Shown one piece after another: positions 6,113-7,730 of a stretch of DNA of 7,730 bases. The notes under the pieces are model-generated. The model was given only the letters and a program-made list of their open reading frames with translations, had not been told where the DNA came from and did no database searches. Position numbers and translations under genes: made by a program. The stretch is from NCBI GenBank assembly GCA_023231165.1, contig JALNVY010000115.1, positions 1 to 7,730 of the forward strand, written 5' to 3'. This stretch comes from Syntrophales bacterium (GTDB lineage Bacteria; Desulfobacterota; Syntrophia; Syntrophales; UBA8958). Each line of letters opens with the position of its first letter. Position 1 is the first letter of the stretch.

Positions 6113-6442
6113 ATGCCAGAAGCCCTCATGACCCCTGCCCAGGTCGCATCCATCTTGCAAATTTCCGTGAGGACGGTATATGATCACGCCGATCGTTTGG
6201 GTGGTTTCTATCCTTTGGGGATAAAGGTACTACGATTCAGGCCGGAGGTGATTTGTGGGTGTATGGAAGGACAAGATTCGCAAGGATTGGCGGTACGATT
6301 TCCTGTACGAGGGGAAGAGGTACGCCGGGGGAGGTCTCGCAAGCAGGCGGGAAGCATTGGCAGCCAAGGAAGAACGCAAAAAAGAAGTGCGTCAGGCGCC
6401 GATACAGGAACCGATCATCACCGTCTTTTCAGATATTGCTAA
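6113..6442 (+). CDS. Helix-turn-helix excisionase-like protein
   Basis: Residues 6-49 form a MerR/excisionase-type helix-turn-helix domain: MTPAQVASILQISVRTVYDH, then a wing ending VLRFRPEVI. Proteins of this kind bind recombination-site DNA and steer phage- or element-type tyrosine recombinases toward excision, or act as small repressors. AAAGGA at 6101-6106 supports the ATG. The reading frame overlaps the integrase gene by 188 bases in another frame. Beyond about residue 55 it becomes rich in Arg, Gly, Ser and Gln, with no recognisable domain, as expected for an out-of-frame reading of the integrase gene. The functional part is probably only the N-terminal half. Its position immediately before int, with overlap, fits a joint integration/excision operon. 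Confidence 0.7.
   Translation: MPEALMTPAQVASILQISVRTVYDHADRLGGFYPLGIKVLRFRPEVICGCMEGQDSQGLAVRFPVRGEEVRRGRSRKQAGSIGSQGRTQKRSASGADTGTDHHRLFRYC
6244..6250 (+). promoter_or_regulatory. Strong ribosome binding site setting the GTG start of the integrase
   Basis: GGAGGTG lies four bases before the GTG at 6255 and inside the HTH gene. It is the best Shine-Dalgarno match seen here. It supports 6255 as the integrase start despite the long overlap with the upstream reading frame. Confidence 0.7.
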
Positions 6443-7418
6443 ATTGTATTTGGATTATTCCGAGCGCAGACACGCCTCCGGAACCTACAAATACAAGAGC
6501 TACGTTTTTGCCTCCTTCATAGAACATCACGGCGACCTTCCCTTTGAAGAAATAACTCCTCAACAGATCCATGAATATCTCAACACTCGACCCTCAAACA
6601 ATAATTATAATGCCCACAGAAAAGACCTGTCTTCTGTCTGGACCTTTGCAAAAAGGCAATTAGGTATCGATACCCCGAACCCTTGTCAATTACTTGAAAA
6701 AATGCCTCACACGCCACGCAGCAAATATATACCCCCGGAGGATGTTATATTAAAGCTTATCATGGCGGCGGACCCGGAAACAGATGAGCAGGACTTACTC
6801 CTTGTCGTCATCCATACTCTGGGCCGAATTGATGAAGTTTTGCGTTTGAAATGGGAAGATGTCAATTTCGAGAAGCGCACGCTTACACTATGGACGCGAA
6901 AAAGGAAGAACGGCGCCTATGAGGCAGATGCTTTGCCGATGGGCGAAGACCTGCACCGGATACTCAAGGCCCGATGGAAGGCCAGGAAGCAGGAAACATG
7001 GGTATTTTTCAACCCTGCTGCAAAGAAGGGCATCGGTGATAGGTTTTATCATCGTCCGAAGATGATGGCCTCGTTGTGCAAAAGGGCTGGGATTCAACCC
7101 GTAGGTTATGGCAAGAGGAAGGTGCAGAGAGGAAAGCGCAAGGGGGAGATAGAAGACCACCCTTTACATCTTGGTTTCCATGCCCTGCGTCACTTTATGG
7201 CGTCTTATCTGGCTGATCAAGAGAAAGTCGGCGTCAAGGCTGTATCAGGATTGTTGAGACATAAAAATCTGAGAACAACGGAAATATATCTTCATTCCAT
7301 AGACGAAGGGCAGAGGATTGCCATTGATAAAATTCAGGGGAAATTTACACCAAAAAAAGACGATCCACAAGCATCACTCACAAGCACAAAAGAAAAAGGA
7401 GTTAGCGATGGTGCCTAA
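6255..7418 (+). CDS. int: Tyrosine-recombinase integrase of the element
   Basis: This 387-residue site-specific recombinase would join the element into the chromosome at the adjacent tRNA gene. Residues 12-46 resemble an arm-DNA-binding domain (WRYDFLYEGKRY and a following helix), 56-140 the SAM-like core-binding domain, and about 155-350 the catalytic domain. The catalytic set is complete: Arg191 (LGRIDEVL), a Lys in the TRKRKNG hairpin (216 or 218), His309 and Arg312 (HALR), His336 (LLRHKN) and the nucleophile Tyr345 (TTEIYLH). The length is typical of phage and island integrases. It starts at GTG behind a strong ribosome site and overlaps the HTH gene. The stop (TAA, 7416-7418) lies inside a terminator hairpin, 14 bases from the 3' end of tRNA-Pro. 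The enzyme appears intact. Confidence 0.93.
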   Translation: MGVWKDKIRKDWRYDFLYEGKRYAGGGLASRREALAAKEERKKEVRQAPIQEPIITVFSDIAKLYLDYSERRHASGTYKYKSYVFASFIEHHGDLPFEEITPQQIHEYLNTRPSNNNYNAHRKDLSSVWTFAKRQLGIDTPNPCQLLEKMPHTPRSKYIPPEDVILKLIMAADPETDEQDLLLVVIHTLGRIDEVLRLKWEDVNFEKRTLTLWTRKRKNGAYEADALPMGEDLHRILKARWKARKQETWVFFNPAAKKGIGDRFYHRPKMMASLCKRAGIQPVGYGKRKVQRGKRKGEIEDHPLHLGFHALRHFMASYLADQEKVGVKAVSGLLRHKNLRTTEIYLHSIDEGQRIAIDKIQGKFTPKKDDPQASLTSTKEKGVSDGA

Positions 7419-7424
7419 CTCCTT
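7396..7424 (-). terminator. Hairpin terminator shared by the tRNA-Pro transcript and int
   Basis: A perfect 10-bp inverted repeat (AAGGAGTTAG at 7396-7405, CTAACTCCTT at 7415-7424) encloses a 9-base loop. Read from the minus strand it is followed by a T-rich run (TTT then CTTTT), a good intrinsic terminator for the rdgB/tRNA-Pro transcript. Read from the plus strand a weaker run (GATTTT) follows, so it may also end int. The stem contains the int stop codon. Confidence 0.75.
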
Positions 7425-7432
7425 GATTTTAT

Positions 7433-7480
7433 TGGTCGGGGCGGCAGGATTTGAACCTGCGACATCCTGCTCCCAAAGCA
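7433..7480. other. Probable attachment-site end (attL or attR) within the 3' half of tRNA-Pro
   Basis: Tyrosine recombinases of islands and phages commonly cross over in the 3' half of a tRNA gene, and the intact integrase gene ends just beside it. The other end of the element, which would carry a duplicated tRNA 3' segment, is not in this window: I find no second copy. The exact core cannot be fixed from one end, so these limits are approximate. Confidence 0.55.
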
Positions 7481-7509
7481 GGCGCGCTACCAAGCTGCGC
7501 TACGCCCCG
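7433..7509 (-). tRNA. tRNA-Pro, anticodon TGG
   Basis: All arms fold on the minus strand: acceptor stem CGGGGCG pairs with CGCCCCG, D stem GCGC with GCGC, anticodon stem CCTGC with GCAGG around loop TTTGGGA (anticodon at 7473-7475), five-base variable region, and T stem GCAGG with CCTGC around TTCAAAT. The C1-G72 pair with A73 is characteristic of bacterial tRNA-Pro. The 3' CCA is encoded (7433-7435). Its 3' end faces the integrase gene, so it is the likely attachment site; the gene is intact. The 5' end overlaps the rdgB reading frame by ten bases. Confidence 0.97.
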
Positions 7510-7730
7510 ATCTCAGTATTTTTTTCGGGAAAATAATTGCTTTGCAAGTATTTTTTCAATTGGTGAACCGCCTGCGACCGATGACTCCATTTATTTTTTT
7601 CCGCTGACGTTATCTCCGCTACGGTCTTTCCAATCTCGGGCAAATAAAAAAGGGGGTCATAGCCAAACCCGTGACCGCCGCGATATTCATCCCCGATCCG
7701 CCCCCGCCAGCGTCCCTCAAAAGCCTGGTA
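7500..7730 (-). CDS. rdgB: RdgB/HAM1-type XTP/dITP diphosphatase, C-terminal part
   Basis: The last 76 codons of the gene are present; the rest lies beyond the window. The product hydrolyses non-canonical purine nucleotides such as dITP and XTP to monophosphates, keeping them out of DNA. The family motifs are clear: GRIGDEYRGG, HGFGYDPLF, then GKTVAEIT and EKNKWSHRSQAV. Reading the frame through, the stop is TAG at complement 7500-7502, inside the tRNA-Pro gene, giving a C-terminus of NTEIGA. This is chromosomal housekeeping sequence and marks the outside of the element. A shared transcript with the tRNA is likely, perhaps with an extra promoter near the gene end. Confidence 0.93.
   Translation of the reverse strand, partial: YQAFEGRWRGRIGDEYRGGHGFGYDPLFYLPEIGKTVAEITSAEKNKWSHRSQAVHQLKKYLQSNYFPEKNTEIGA
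7530..7559 (-). promoter_or_regulatory. Possible promoter for tRNA-Pro inside rdgB
   Basis: On the minus strand TTGAAA (7554-7559) and TATTTT (7530-7535) are separated by 18 bases, about 20 bases before the tRNA 5' end. The spacing fits a sigma-70-type promoter, but the region is A/T-rich coding sequence, so chance resemblance is plausible. Confidence 0.3.

Noticed and set aside
7318..7536. 72-residue plus-strand frame crossing the tRNA
   Set aside because: It contains GAAGFEPATSCSQSRRAT, the familiar false translation of the strand opposite a tRNA gene.

Overview
The window reads as the right-hand end of an integrated mobile element (about 1-7432) abutting ordinary bacterial chromosome (about 7433-7730). 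The chromosomal part is the 3' end of an rdgB/HAM1-type gene and a tRNA-Pro(TGG), both on the minus strand. A tyrosine-recombinase integrase gene runs toward the 3' end of that tRNA and stops 14 bases short of it, the usual arrangement of an element inserted into a tRNA 3' end. The style of the genes (F-type Tra proteins, a short helix-turn-helix gene feeding into an integrase, Ig/PKD surface repeats, balanced base composition) suggests a Gram-negative bacterium, possibly a deltaproteobacterium-like lineage. That taxonomic guess is inference only.

Layout, left to right. (1) 1-~125: the C-terminal end of an unrecognised minus-strand gene, broken at a sharp junction. (2) ~128-2905: a large plus-strand protein made of tandem 87-residue Ig-like repeats followed by a divergent unit and three PKD-like domains. 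It has no signal peptide or convincing start in this window, so its 5' part appears lost or rearranged. A strong intrinsic terminator follows it. (3) 3046-5814: a tightly packed, partly overlapping operon of traL, traE, traK (early assembly components of an F-type type IV secretion system), a small ribbon-helix-helix-like protein, a 58-residue protein resembling only the N-terminal domain of RecD2 helicases, and an unrecognised five-pass membrane protein. (4) 5823-6112: two very short coupled reading frames and no clear gene. (5) 6113-7418: a helix-turn-helix (excisionase-type) gene overlapping the integrase gene. (6) 7396-7730: a hairpin terminator formed by the last codons of the integrase gene, tRNA-Pro, and the end of rdgB, whose stop codon lies inside the tRNA gene.

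Together, the integrase and HTH protein would handle integration and excision, while traL/E/K are a fragment of a conjugation pilus/secretion machine whose usual next gene, traB, is missing. The repeat protein would make sense as a surface or pilus-associated adhesin, but that is inferred from domain type and position only. An identical 16-base sequence lies just before traL and at the end of the membrane-protein gene, bracketing the operon. The most unusual points are the partial Tra set joined to unknown genes, the exact-period mosaic repeat array with a broken 5' end, and the host tRNA terminator being encoded within the integrase reading frame.
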